Shown here piece after piece: positions 1 through 8,312 of a stretch of DNA of 64,000 nt (within the stretch, counting starts at the first letter, position 1; every line of letters begins with the position of its first letter). Made by a program: the position numbers and the translations under genes. The notes below the pieces were generated by a model. It was given only the letters and a program-made list of their open reading frames with translations. It searched no databases and was not told the origin of the DNA. The stretch covers positions 7,949 through 71,948 of the forward strand of contig NZ_QPCG01000001.1 in assembly GCF_003351025.1 (NCBI RefSeq). The letters run 5' to 3'. This DNA is from Mucilaginibacter endophyticus. GTDB taxonomy: Bacteria > Bacteroidota > Bacteroidia > Sphingobacteriales > Sphingobacteriaceae.

Positions 1-415
1 TACACAACGAATTTTATTATTTGTTTTCTACAGACCTTTTGCACCTCTGGTGCAACCAATCATGCTATTAACTTCTAATGCCGTCAATCAATTTCTGTTT
101 TGTGATTGTCCCAGCGAGTAATTGAGTTAAGCGAAATCTCCCGGAAGGAAGTAAAGGTTTGTAGCAATAGTATATCCAAAAACACCCGTGCCAGAGGTAC
201 GGAACGCCGGAGTTGTGTACCTCTGGCACACTAAGAATTTTATTTGTTTTGTTTGTACAGACCTTTTGCACCTATGGTGCAATTAATTAGGTTCTTAAAT
301 CCTGTCGTAGCCAATCAATCTCTACGTTGTGATTGTCCCAGCGGGACAACAGGTCTGTAGAATATGTTATCACAGATATTTCAGAGCTCCATAGGAGCTC
401 CACTTATAAAGCATT
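1..415. repeat. Hairpin-repeat cluster beside Y1 transposase
   Basis: There is no convincing gene here. Two related direct copies (about 10-127 and 237-360) share the block CAGACCTTTTGCACC, a hairpin and the block TGTGATTGTCCCAGCG. The hairpins are TTGCACC-TCT-GGTGCAA at 39-55 and TTGCACC-TAT-GGTGCAA at 266-282. Between the copies lies a 13-bp perfect inverted repeat (188-200 with 217-229). GAGCTCC-ATA-GGAGCTC at 384-400 lies just outside the 3' end of the transposase gene. The layout resembles the REP-type hairpins that Y1 transposases act on; that link is inferred. Confidence 0.7.
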
Positions 416-877
416 TTATTCTGGCAATTTGAAAATGTATTGCTCATCAAACTCGATATTAAAATCCTTTAAAATCTGTTGATATTCTTCTAAAAATGTT
501 TTCCTTTTATGATGCTCTTGTTGATTTGCAATGTAGTTGGCAACCTTACTTACTTGGGATCTGCTGTGACTAAAAGCACCATACCCCTGCTGCCATTGAA
601 ATTTGCCGTGCGTTAATCCTTCTCTGTTGATCCACTCAGATGAATCACTTTTGACTATTCTTATCAAATCCGAAATTGCCTGGTTAGGATTTAAGCCTAC
701 AAATAAGTGTAGATGGTCTGGCATGTTATTAATGGCGATGATTTTATGTTCTTGTTTTTGAACAATAGAAGTTATGTATTGTCGTAATCTTTCTGCCCAT
801 GTTTCGTCAATTAAAGATGCACGATATTTTACCGCGAATACAAAATGGATATATAATTGGGTATAGGTGTTTCCCAT
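416..877 (-). CDS. Y1 (HUH) transposase, IS200/REP-associated type
   Basis: This is a 153-residue single-domain Y1 transposase of the IS200/REP-associated (RAYT) superfamily, which nicks and joins single-stranded DNA at hairpins. The HUH metal-binding motif is H55-L-H57 inside DHLHLFV, and the probable nucleophile is Y115 in VANYIANQQ. The N-terminal YIHFVFAVKYR strand is typical of the family. I chose the ATG at 877 because the 23 extra upstream codons do not resemble the family N-terminus. No TnpB/IscB partner gene is adjacent. Hairpin repeats lie immediately beyond its 3' end, which suggests a domesticated RAYT or a small IS200-like element. The frame is intact and so potentially active. 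Confidence 0.88.
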   Translation of the reverse strand: MGNTYTQLYIHFVFAVKYRASLIDETWAERLRQYITSIVQKQEHKIIAINNMPDHLHLFVGLNPNQAISDLIRIVKSDSSEWINREGLTHGKFQWQQGYGAFSHSRSQVSKVANYIANQQEHHKRKTFLEEYQQILKDFNIEFDEQYIFKLPE

Positions 878-997
878 GTTTATTGATAAGGCTAATAAGT
901 TAAAATCAACAGTAGGTTTCAACTCAAACATACATTTTTTCTTCAAATCGCTTGCTACCCGGGGGGCATGTTACTGTTAAACTTTACATTTGCTACC

Positions 998-1564
998 ATG
1001 CAAACCCTACCCTTCGAAGACCAAACTTTTACTAAAATAACTGCCGGGCAGCTCACCGGCGCTACTTACGAAAACTGCAAATTCATCGGCTGCGACTTTT
1101 CTAACGCCCAATTTGCGGGCATCACTTTCGTTGATTGTTTGTTTGATACCTGCAACCTGCTTCTTGCAGAGTTAGGAAATACCGGTTTGCAAAATATCCG
1201 CTTTAAACATTGCAAAATAAGCGGGGTAAACTTTGGCAAGGCAAACGACTTTTTATTCGAGGTGCATTTTGAGGATTGCATTTTGGATAATGCCGTGTTT
1301 TACAAAAAGAAGAACAAAAAGGCTACATATACCGATTGCTCCATGATCGAAACCGATCTGACGGAAGCCGATCTGACCGATTGTAAATTCAACAACTGCA
1401 ATCTTAAAAACGCGTTCTTTAGTCGCACCATACTTAAAAATGCCGACCTGAGTACGTCTTATAACTTCATTATTGACCCGGATGATAATATCATCAAGAA
1501 AGCGAAGTTCTCGCTTCATGGTTTGCCTGGGTTGCTTAATAAATATGATATCCGGATAGGGTAG
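998..1564 (+). CDS. Pentapeptide-repeat protein
   Basis: This 188-residue protein is built from A(D/N)LXX-like pentapeptides (for example CKFIGCDFSNAQF and ADLTDCKFNNCNL), which fold as a right-handed quadrilateral beta-helix. The Qnr and McbG groups that protect DNA gyrase have this fold, but so do many proteins of unknown role, so drug resistance is not claimed. No signal peptide is present, suggesting a cytoplasmic location. The ATG at 998 is preferred over 968 because the pentapeptide region begins directly after MQTLPFEDQ. Its 3' end, including the TAG stop, lies in a 26-bp sequence repeated downstream on the other side of a palindromic insertion. Confidence 0.85.
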   Translation: MQTLPFEDQTFTKITAGQLTGATYENCKFIGCDFSNAQFAGITFVDCLFDTCNLLLAELGNTGLQNIRFKHCKISGVNFGKANDFLFEVHFEDCILDNAVFYKKKNKKATYTDCSMIETDLTEADLTDCKFNNCNLKNAFFSRTILKNADLSTSYNFIIDPDDNIIKKAKFSLHGLPGLLNKYDIRIG

Positions 1565-1692
1565 CAATATTTAAACGTCCCATCAGGGTCTCTCAGAGAG
1601 GACCCTGATGTATACGCCACACATCTTCGCTATTCCTAATATCCTATTGAATACTTAATTAAAATGTGATATCCGGATAGGTAGCAATATTT
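1546..1692. repeat. Palindromic element bounded by 26-27-bp direct repeats
   Basis: The sequence TGATATCCGGATAGG followed by GTAGCAATATTT occurs at 1546-1572 and again at 1667-1692, the second copy lacking one G. About 94 bp lie between them. That interval contains a strong palindrome (CATCAGGGTC paired with GACCCTGATG, 1581-1610) inside a 46-bp block (1574-1619) that recurs in reverse orientation at 27732-27777. This looks like an insertion that duplicated its target at the end of the pentapeptide gene. Confidence 0.75.
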
Positions 1693-1730
1693 TATCTGTT
1701 TATTAGTTAATGTTGTTGATTATAAACCTT

Positions 1731-2456
1731 ATGCAAAAACTTATCCTGTTTTTTTCTTTGTTATTGGTAAGTACCGGAGCTTTGGCTCAGCGCGATACAG
1801 CTGCTTTCACCAAATTCAACAGTTTTAATAACGCGGTTTTAAACGGCGGCATAAAAAAGGCGGAGGCGCAGAAGCAATTCGATATGGTATTAAAACGAAT
1901 TGCTTTACTTGAAATGCTGCGTGCCGAATTCATTCAGCCCAAACTGCAATGGGTATTCCCGCTTAAAGGGTATAACAGCAGCGCGATAGGCGGCACGCAC
2001 GGGAATGGTTATTTTGATAAAGGTTACCGTTATCTGGATGGAAACAAACACGGCGCTCATCCCGCCCATGATATTTTTATTAATGATAAAAACCAGGACT
2101 ATATTGATGACCATACCGGTAAGCCTGTTGATGTGCTTAGTGTTGACGATGGCTGGGTGATAGCCTGCTGTAACGAATGGGAATCAAACAGTAATATGCG
2201 GGGCGGCAAGTTCATCTGGATCTATCATCCTAAGGCGGCTGTTTTTACCTATTATGCCCATAACAGCGCCATTTTTGTTAAGCCTGGCAGCTATGTTACG
2301 CAGGGGCAGAAAATTGCTGAGGTTGGCCGTACAGGTTATAATGCTTATAAAAAACGTTCGCCAACGCACCTGCATTTTTCGGAATTTAAACTGGTTGACG
2401 GGATCCCCGTACCTTATAATCCATATGAACAGTTAAAAAAAGCCCGAACACTATGA
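1731..2456 (+). CDS. Secreted M23 family metallopeptidase
   Basis: This 241-residue exported protein has a clear signal peptide (hydrophobic residues 3-15, Ala-Leu-Ala near 17-19). The C-terminal half is a LytM/M23 zinc peptidase domain with a HxxxD motif (H110-P-A-H-D114) and a HxH motif (H213-L-H215 in THLHF). Such enzymes cut peptidoglycan cross-links or act as inactive activators; the metal-ligand pattern here looks intact. The ATG at 1731 starts the signal peptide directly, so I prefer it to the in-frame ATG at 1710. The stop overlaps the start of the next gene (ATGA), so the two are probably translated together. Confidence 0.85.
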   Translation: MQKLILFFSLLLVSTGALAQRDTAAFTKFNSFNNAVLNGGIKKAEAQKQFDMVLKRIALLEMLRAEFIQPKLQWVFPLKGYNSSAIGGTHGNGYFDKGYRYLDGNKHGAHPAHDIFINDKNQDYIDDHTGKPVDVLSVDDGWVIACCNEWESNSNMRGGKFIWIYHPKAAVFTYYAHNSAIFVKPGSYVTQGQKIAEVGRTGYNAYKKRSPTHLHFSEFKLVDGIPVPYNPYEQLKKARTL

Positions 2457-3214
2457 AAGTCCTGATTGTCTGCCTGCTGCTGCTTTTGAATATCAACATT
2501 GCCCCACCTCCGGATAATGTAGTTAAAAGATTTGCAGTACCCGCAGGCTATCATCGTATCCCGGCCTCGCCCGGTAGTTTCGGGGCCTGGCTACAGGCTT
2601 TGCCTTTAAAACCTGCAGGTACGCCAACTAAAACTTACAAAGGGGATATTGCCCGGACGGACGTTTACACTGCCGCGGTTATCGATATGAGCGTGGGTAA
2701 CCAGGACTTGCAACAATGTGCCGACGCGGTAATGCGCTTACGTGGCGAATACCTTTATCAACAAAAAAAGTATAGCGATATTTCTTTCAACTTCACCAGC
2801 GGTTTTAAATGCGATTATGAGCACTACGCCAAAGGTTACCGCTATAAAAATGACCATTGGGTTTTAAAAGCCAAACCCGATTATTCATACCAAACGTTTT
2901 TAAAATACATGAACCTGGTGTTCAGCTATGCAGGTACTATATCATTGCAAAAGGAGCTAAAAGCGGTGTCAAACCCTAACGATCTTAAGCCGGGAGATGT
3001 ATTTATCCACGGCGGTTCGCCTGGGCATTGTTTTATTGTGCTGGATGTGGCGGAAAACGCAGTCCATCAAAAGCAGTTTTTACTGGCGCAAAGTTTTATG
3101 CCTGCACAAAACATCCAGGTGCTGCAATATGGCTCACCATGGTTTACGATGGATCAGCACAGCGGAATACTTTATGGGGAGCTTATCAGCAAGAATTATT
3201 TGAAGCGGTTTTAG
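2453..3214 (+). CDS. DUF4846 family exported protein
   Basis: This 253-residue protein has a short N-terminal hydrophobic segment (residues 2-17) consistent with export. The body resembles DUF4846, a family seen in Bacteroidota and Firmicutes without an assigned reaction. The most conserved-looking stretches are FKCDYEHYAKGYR near residue 121 and LKPGDVFIHGGSPGHC near residue 182. The latter, a GDVF turn followed by a histidine and a hydrophobic strand, is reminiscent of NlpC/P60-like folds, which is only suggestive. The 4-bp overlap with the M23 peptidase gene upstream points to a shared role at the cell wall. Confidence 0.75.
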   Translation: MKVLIVCLLLLLNINIAPPPDNVVKRFAVPAGYHRIPASPGSFGAWLQALPLKPAGTPTKTYKGDIARTDVYTAAVIDMSVGNQDLQQCADAVMRLRGEYLYQQKKYSDISFNFTSGFKCDYEHYAKGYRYKNDHWVLKAKPDYSYQTFLKYMNLVFSYAGTISLQKELKAVSNPNDLKPGDVFIHGGSPGHCFIVLDVAENAVHQKQFLLAQSFMPAQNIQVLQYGSPWFTMDQHSGILYGELISKNYLKRF

Positions 3215-3235
3215 GGCATCAATAAATATCAAATT

Positions 3236-3384
3236 GTCATTTCGACGAACCGGTTAGGGAAAGAGCAGGGGGGAGGAGAAATCTTATACGCCATGCTGTA
3301 AAACGCTTAACATCTTAACATGATGTATAAGATTTCTCTTTCGCCCCTATGCTCAAGTCAGCCCTCGCTCAATCGAAATGACAT
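3236..3384. repeat. GTCATTTCGA-type palindromic repeat
   Basis: GTCATTTCGACG at the left end is mirrored by TCGAAATGAC at the right end. An internal pair (GAAATCTTATAC and GTATAAGATTTCTC) forms a second stem. It fills the gap between two convergent genes and looks like a REP-like dispersed unit that could also stop transcription. Confidence 0.65.
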
Positions 3385-3405
3385 TTTATATAAGGCAAGG
3401 GGTAA

Positions 3406-4425
3406 TTACCTTTTCTCCACCCTGTCATAAAACCCGCCAAAGCTGTTCATTTTTACAGCATCCTCATTAAAAAAATCGCCTGGGAAACCTAATTCTATGG
3501 CGCTTACCTCATTAAGCTTTTTGAAATGTTCGGGAGATAGTTTGGTATCAATTGCTTTCAGGTTATCCTTTAGCTGGTCAATTTTAGTGGCACCTACGAT
3601 GGGGATACAGCTGAAATCCCTGTCCATCATCCACTGTAGGGCAACATGACTTTCGGATACGCCCAGGTCGGCAGCTATGTCAACAACGGCTTCGGTGATA
3701 GTTTGCGCCCTGTTGTTACGGCGGTTACTTTCAGCTTTTACACGGCCTTGTTCGCCACGCAGGTATTTGCCTGTTAAAGCGCCACCGGCCAGCGGGGCCC
3801 ATGGAGTAACTGTCATGCCATAGTGTTTCGCCATCGGGATCAGCTCACGCTCTGCCGTGCGGGCCAGCAGGCTATACTCAACCTGTAAAGCAATGAACTG
3901 GCTCCAGCCCATCAGTTCGGCCAGGGTGTTTCCCTTTGATACTACCCAGGCTGGAGTATCACTGATAGCTGCATAGGTTACTTTGCCTTGTTTAATGAGG
4001 TCGTCCAGGCCGCGCAACACCTCGTCAATAGGGGTGATGTTATCCCAGATGTGCAGGTACAGCACATCAATAAAATCGGTTTTTAAGCGCTTAAGACTTT
4101 CCTCCACACTGCGCATCATGTTTTTGCGGTTATTGCCCGACGCGTTGGGATTGGTGGTGTTATCTTTTAAAGTGTATTTGGTTGCCAGCACAAAATAATC
4201 ACGATCATGATTGCCCAGGTATTCACCAATGATCTTTTCGCTGGTACCCAGTTTGTATACGTTGGCGGTATCAATAAAATTGCCGCCTGCTTCGGCAAAG
4301 GCATCCATAATGGCAAAGCTGGCATCCTTTTCGGCTCCCCAGCCACCTTCGGTACCAAAACCCATAGCGCCCAGGCATAGTTCAGAAACTTTAAGGCCCG
4401 AGCGGCCCAATAATTTGTAATTCAT
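3406..4425 (-). CDS. Aldo/keto reductase
   Basis: This 339-residue protein is a full-length NAD(P)H-dependent aldo/keto reductase of the YghZ/Tas-like group, which reduces aldehydes or ketones in a TIM barrel. The catalytic tetrad is visible: D52 (FIDTANVY), Y57, K83 (LATKYTL) and H125 (LYLHIWD). The C-terminal stretch with IPIVGATKIDQL matches the cofactor-binding region of the family. The substrate cannot be told from sequence. It is a single gene, convergent with the DUF4846 gene across a palindromic repeat and followed upstream by repeat DNA. Confidence 0.9.
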   Translation of the reverse strand: MNYKLLGRSGLKVSELCLGAMGFGTEGGWGAEKDASFAIMDAFAEAGGNFIDTANVYKLGTSEKIIGEYLGNHDRDYFVLATKYTLKDNTTNPNASGNNRKNMMRSVEESLKRLKTDFIDVLYLHIWDNITPIDEVLRGLDDLIKQGKVTYAAISDTPAWVVSKGNTLAELMGWSQFIALQVEYSLLARTAERELIPMAKHYGMTVTPWAPLAGGALTGKYLRGEQGRVKAESNRRNNRAQTITEAVVDIAADLGVSESHVALQWMMDRDFSCIPIVGATKIDQLKDNLKAIDTKLSPEHFKKLNEVSAIELGFPGDFFNEDAVKMNSFGGFYDRVEKR

Positions 4426-4458
4426 ATATGGTGATGTTTTGTGTATTATTAAAAAAAT

Positions 4459-4500
4459 ATGTCATTGCGAGCGGAGCGTGGCAATCTCGTAGCCAATGCA
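4459..4500. repeat. TCATTGCGAG repeat, half copy
   Basis: GTCATTGCGAGCGGAGCGTG followed by GCAATCTCGTAGCCAATGCA is one arm of the TCATTGCGAG palindrome family seen elsewhere in this window (for example 43715-43810). The matching right arm is missing next to it. It lies between the aldo/keto reductase gene and the end of the GIY-YIG gene. Confidence 0.7.
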
Positions 4501-4515
4501 TTACAACTGTACAGA

Positions 4516-4812
4516 TTAATCATACCAGTCGATACTTAAATCTCCCCAGGATGGATTAGTTGCGATTATCAAATCAATTTTCTTTTGTCTCGATCCTGCT
4601 TTTAACTGCTTTTCTCTGGCTATAGCATCATCTATCCATTGAAATTGTTCAAAGTAAACTAATTTATCGCATGAGTACTTAGCCGTATAGCCCTTATATG
4701 CCTTTCCCTTGTGTTCTAATATCCTATTATGTAAATCACTCGATACACCTACGTATAATGCCGTATTAGCTTTGTTTGTTAAAATATAAACGAAGTATTG
4801 GTGTATTTGCAT
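4516..4812 (-). CDS. GIY-YIG nuclease domain protein
   Basis: This 98-residue single-domain protein belongs to the GIY-YIG superfamily (UvrC/YhbQ-like). The GIY strand is VYI (8-10), the YIG strand is YVG (20-22), and the catalytic-type arginine is R30 in LHNRILEHK. The downstream AIAREKQLK segment is typical of the small YhbQ-like subgroup common in Bacteroidota. Its role is not established; nuclease activity is inferred from the motifs. The gene stands alone with a half TCATTGCGAG repeat at its 3' side and a full copy just beyond its 5' side, so it may have moved together with the repeat. Confidence 0.85.
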   Translation of the reverse strand: MQIHQYFVYILTNKANTALYVGVSSDLHNRILEHKGKAYKGYTAKYSCDKLVYFEQFQWIDDAIAREKQLKAGSRQKKIDLIIATNPSWGDLSIDWYD

Positions 4813-4898
4813 TAGATAAGGCGTTGCACGAATCTAAAATATTGCTCAGGGCTTTGCAATTATTGTTTAAATTATATCATAGCTATGGTTATAAAACT

Positions 4899-5020
4899 CA
4901 TGTCATTGCGAGGAGCAGCATGGGGAAGGAGCGAGGGGGCGACGTGGCAATCCCGTAGCCATTGCATGTACGATCTGTATAGCTACGAGATTGCTTCGTC
5001 GTTCCTCCTCGCAATGACAT
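4899..5020. repeat. TCATTGCGAG palindromic repeat, full copy
   Basis: ATGTCATTGCGAGG at the left is mirrored by CTCGCAATGACAT at the right, with an inner arm pair (GTGGCAATCCCGTAGC and GCTACGAGATTGC). It fills most of the gap between the divergent GIY-YIG gene and the small hypothetical gene. It is a REP-like dispersed element. Confidence 0.8.
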
Positions 5021-5113
5021 ATTATAATAGCCTAATTGGGTGCGAAGCTCGTCTTCCCAAACAATCCCCCGCTCTGTTTTGTACTATTTAATACATCGCT
5101 AATATACCAAATT

Positions 5114-5440
5114 ATGAAAATCATCACCCTTCATACCGACATCGACATTAATCAACTGTACCTGCTACTACACGAAAAACTGAACACCTTGTTTCATGAA
5201 CAACGTCAAAGCGACTTAAATTTTACAGTTGAGCGTAAAGGCGAAGAAGTGACCATTTCGTTACCTGCTGTTTATGATGGCGTTTTGTTTAGCATTGCGA
5301 TCAATGGTCATGAACTATGGATCACCCGTAATGAACATTATGTAGATGATGTAAATTCCCTTACTGTTGAATCAATCCTGAACGACCTGTTTGGTAATGT
5401 AGCAGGTGATTTGGGTACAGATCTGGTGCAGGAGGGATAA
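5114..5440 (+). CDS. Small hypothetical protein (108 aa)
   Basis: I do not recognise this 108-residue protein. It has no signal peptide or membrane segment and a mixed alpha/beta character with an acidic C-terminus. The ATG at 5114 begins MKIITLHTDIDINQLY. The in-frame upstream extension to 5036 reads out of the preceding repeat region and was rejected. It lies about 65 bp upstream of the MscS-like gene in the same direction, but nothing in it suggests a shared function. It is probably real, because the frame is clean and followed immediately by another gene. Confidence 0.6.
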   Translation: MKIITLHTDIDINQLYLLLHEKLNTLFHEQRQSDLNFTVERKGEEVTISLPAVYDGVLFSIAINGHELWITRNEHYVDDVNSLTVESILNDLFGNVAGDLGTDLVQEG

Positions 5441-5506
5441 ATACGCTAATGGTAGGCAGGTTGAAATGAGCTAAATAATTTTTAGCTTTAACAGAAAAAC
5501 ATCCCT

Positions 5507-7117
5507 ATGCCTAAATTTTTCAACCTGCTCATCCTTTTTCTGTTTGCCGTGTTCACCACACAGGCTCAAAAACTCCCCGAAAAAAATGGTGAACCGGTAA
5601 TTGTTAACCGGGATACCCTGTTTAAGTTTTATGCCCCACAGGGCTTGTTTGACCCAAAGGAACGGGCCGGAATAGTTACCAAACGTATTGAAGCCCTCAT
5701 GAGTCGGATAGATTTTAACGCCGATTCACTGACGCTTAAAAATGATACTTCCATGTCCCTGATAACCTACAACGGGCAAATGATCATGGGGGTTAATAAT
5801 GCCGATGCTTCTTACTCCGAATTGACCAGGCCACAATTGGCAGCGAGTTATCTGGCTATTCTTAAAAGCAAGCTGGGCAATGTTTTTGAAAGCAATAGCC
5901 CAAAGCAATTGATAACCAATGTGCTGGAAGCGGTTGCTGTTATCATATTGCTTATCGTGTTGATATGGGTTGTTAATAAAGGATTCAGGTGGGTAAAACT
6001 AAAAAGCATACAGGCCTGGGAGCGCAGGGTTGAAAAGCTGGCAGCAAAAGGGGCTCCTGTAGCTTATGCTTCGCGTCTGCTTCCTTTTATCAGCGGGCTG
6101 ATCAATATCGGGCGCTTGCTTATTATCCTGTTGCTGGTTTACCTGGCCTTGCCGGTGTTATTTTATATTTTCCCTTCGTCGCAATCTATAGCTACGCAGC
6201 TTATTGGTTTTGTGGTCGATCCGCTGAAAAGTATATTGCTGGCTATTGTTCACTTTATCCCTAACCTGCTTACCATAACGGTTATTTATTTGGTTACCCG
6301 CTACATTGTGAAACTGGTAAAGTTTGTAGCTACCGAAATTGCCAACGGTGCCATCACCTTAAAAGGTTTTTATCCCGAATGGGCTATCCCAACTTACAAT
6401 ATCATCCGTGTGCTGATGTATGCTTTTATGTTTGTGGTGATATTTCCCTATCTGCCCGGCTCTCAATCCAAAGTATTTCAGGGAGTGACTGTTTTTATTG
6501 GTGTGCTGTTTTCGCTGGGATCATCATCTGCTATATCTAACATGGTGTCGGGGATTGTACTTACTTATATGCGTCCTTTTAAAATTGGCGACAGGATAAA
6601 GGTTGGCGAAATTATGGGCGATGTAATTGAGAAAAACCTGCTGGTTACCCGTGTGCGTACCATTAAAAACGAAGATGTAACCGTGCCTAATGCCTCCATT
6701 TTAAGTGGCGCTACAATTAACTATACCTCGTCGTCAAAAACTTTGGGATTGATATTGAACACCAGTGTTACCATTGGTTATGACGCGCCCTGGCAAACAA
6801 TTCATAACCTGCTCATCAACGCGGCGGAGGCTACGGAGGGGATACTTGCCGAACCAAAACCATTTGTGCTGCAAACCGCGCTAAATGATTTTAACGTAAG
6901 CTACCAGATAAACGCCTATACTGATAAGCCCGGTAAAATGGCGGTCATCTATTCTGCTTTATACCAAAACATACAAGATAAGTTTAATGAAGCAGGCATG
7001 GAGATCATGTCGCCGCATTTCACAGCAGTGCGTGATGGAAGCCATATCCAGATCCCCGAAAATTATGTTGCCGAAGGTTATAAAAAGCCGGGGTATAAAA
7101 TAGAGCGGGAGGCGTAG
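5507..7117 (+). CDS. MscS-type mechanosensitive channel
   Basis: This 536-residue inner-membrane protein has an N-terminal signal-like segment (1-20), a periplasmic region to about 140, then four or more transmembrane helices before the MscS pore domain. The pore-lining helix is glycine/alanine/serine rich (GSSSAISNMVSGIVL, about residue 344) and is followed by the beta domain signature RPFKIGDRI and the conserved VPNASIL. MscS channels release solutes on hypo-osmotic shock. The protein is longer than E. coli MscS (286 residues) and matches the larger multi-helix forms common in Bacteroidota. It appears monocistronic and is followed by a palindromic repeat. Confidence 0.9.
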   Translation: MPKFFNLLILFLFAVFTTQAQKLPEKNGEPVIVNRDTLFKFYAPQGLFDPKERAGIVTKRIEALMSRIDFNADSLTLKNDTSMSLITYNGQMIMGVNNADASYSELTRPQLAASYLAILKSKLGNVFESNSPKQLITNVLEAVAVIILLIVLIWVVNKGFRWVKLKSIQAWERRVEKLAAKGAPVAYASRLLPFISGLINIGRLLIILLLVYLALPVLFYIFPSSQSIATQLIGFVVDPLKSILLAIVHFIPNLLTITVIYLVTRYIVKLVKFVATEIANGAITLKGFYPEWAIPTYNIIRVLMYAFMFVVIFPYLPGSQSKVFQGVTVFIGVLFSLGSSSAISNMVSGIVLTYMRPFKIGDRIKVGEIMGDVIEKNLLVTRVRTIKNEDVTVPNASILSGATINYTSSSKTLGLILNTSVTIGYDAPWQTIHNLLINAAEATEGILAEPKPFVLQTALNDFNVSYQINAYTDKPGKMAVIYSALYQNIQDKFNEAGMEIMSPHFTAVRDGSHIQIPENYVAEGYKKPGYKIEREA

Positions 7118-7157
7118 CGTGAATTGTGGGCCAAGCTTAATAGACCTTATAAAAAAG

Positions 7158-7241
7158 ACGTCATTGCGAGATACGAAGCAACCACCGATTTACAGGTTCG
7201 CCCTGTATAGTTCGCGATTGCTTCGTACCTCGCAATGACGC
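7158..7241. repeat. TCATTGCGAG palindromic repeat
   Basis: ACGTCATTGCGAG is mirrored by CTCGCAATGACGCG, with an inner ACGAAGCAA/TTGCTTCGT stem. It lies between the convergent MscS and desaturase genes and belongs to the same family as 4899-5020 and 43715-43810. Confidence 0.8.
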
Positions 7242-7276
7242 GTGGATAGAATCTCTCCTTAAAGTTATTTGATTGC

Positions 7277-8257
7277 TTACCCGTTTATCCAGGTAAATTT
7301 GTACTCCAGCATTGGGTTTTTCATACGTTCGGCTACACGAAGTAAGCGGGCCGGAAGGTTTACCACATAATCGCGGGCTTTTTCGCCGGCTTCATCCAGA
7401 CCTGTTATGCTTTCGATATGCCAGTCGGTTAAAAGCTCTTTCAGGATATCAACATAGTCGATAGCGGTGTAAATGCCCAAGCGCTGTGCAGCATCGGTAA
7501 AGTGACCAAAAGTTTGACCAACCTTTAAACCAACTTCACGCAGGAAGTGGGCAGGCATCACAATCTTTTTGCGCATCATATCTTCAAAAGCTATCATAGC
7601 CTCGCTTGGGTCTACCTCAAATATTTTTTCGATAAAGTATTTGTAAGCTTTGGCGTGACGAGCTTCGTCAGATGCGATAACACCGCACATTTTTGATAGC
7701 AGGGGATCACCGTATTTTTTTGCCTGTGAAGCTACACGACGGTGCGATACATTGGTTGCCAGCTCCTGGAAAGAAGTGTATATAAAGTTACGGTAAGGGT
7801 CATGACCGGTACCGATATCAAAACCATCAGAAATGAGGTATTGGGTAGAGATCTCCATCATGCGCATATCAACACGGCCAGACAGGTACAGGTATTTGTT
7901 CAGCAGGTCGCCATGGCGGTTTTCCTCACCAGTCCAGTGGCGGGTCCACTTCATCCAGCCACCTTCTTCGCTGTCAGATACACCTTCAACCATGGTTAGC
8001 CATGATTCGTAAGTAGGCAGGGCCTCTTCGGTAATGGTATCGCCAATTAAAACGGCAATCAGATCGTATGAAAGGCCTGCAGCGCTTTCCTGTAATTCCT
8101 TAATTTCAGTAAAGAAAGAATCCCTCGAAGAATCGGGCAAAAAATCAGACGGTTGCCAGATGGTGTCAATCGGTTTCAGGTATTCATGTATTTTTTCTAA
8201 CATGAACTTTTCGATGTGCACCATTACTTCTCTGCGCTTTTCTTCAAAAAATCTCAT
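7277..8257 (-). CDS. Acyl-ACP desaturase (soluble, diiron)
   Basis: This 326-residue soluble protein belongs to the stearoyl-ACP desaturase family (FA_desaturase_2), which inserts a cis double bond into acyl chains on acyl carrier protein. The diiron ligands are visible in EENRH (111-115) and DEARH (197-201), with a further glutamate at FQELAT (about 165). The length is close to bacterial and plastid homologues without a transit peptide. It probably sets membrane fluidity. A TACCTTTG element at 8282-8275 on its strand could be the -7 box. No reductase or ferredoxin gene is adjacent. Confidence 0.9.
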   Translation of the reverse strand: MRFFEEKRREVMVHIEKFMLEKIHEYLKPIDTIWQPSDFLPDSSRDSFFTEIKELQESAAGLSYDLIAVLIGDTITEEALPTYESWLTMVEGVSDSEEGGWMKWTRHWTGEENRHGDLLNKYLYLSGRVDMRMMEISTQYLISDGFDIGTGHDPYRNFIYTSFQELATNVSHRRVASQAKKYGDPLLSKMCGVIASDEARHAKAYKYFIEKIFEVDPSEAMIAFEDMMRKKIVMPAHFLREVGLKVGQTFGHFTDAAQRLGIYTAIDYVDILKELLTDWHIESITGLDEAGEKARDYVVNLPARLLRVAERMKNPMLEYKFTWING

Positions 8258-8274
8258 AACTGTATATTAGTGAG

Positions 8275-8282
8275 CAAAGGTA
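8275..8282 (-). promoter_or_regulatory. Candidate -7 element of the desaturase gene
   Basis: On the minus strand TACCTTTG matches the Bacteroidota -7 consensus TAnnTTTG, 17 bp before the ATG. I see no good TTG box at -33, so the call is tentative. Confidence 0.35.
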
Positions 8283-8312
8283 ACTAAATTTGTTACATTA
8301 ATGTTTAAAATT

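Noticed and set aside
68..271. Open frame inside the hairpin-repeat cluster
   Set aside because: The sequence is two repeat copies; conservation is of hairpins, not codons.
998..1564. Quinolone-resistance (Qnr) gene
   Set aside because: Pentapeptide repeats alone do not show gyrase protection, and no Qnr-specific loops could be identified.
4776..5091. Small open frames upstream of the GIY-YIG gene
   Set aside because: They run through the TCATTGCGAG repeat and carry no protein features.
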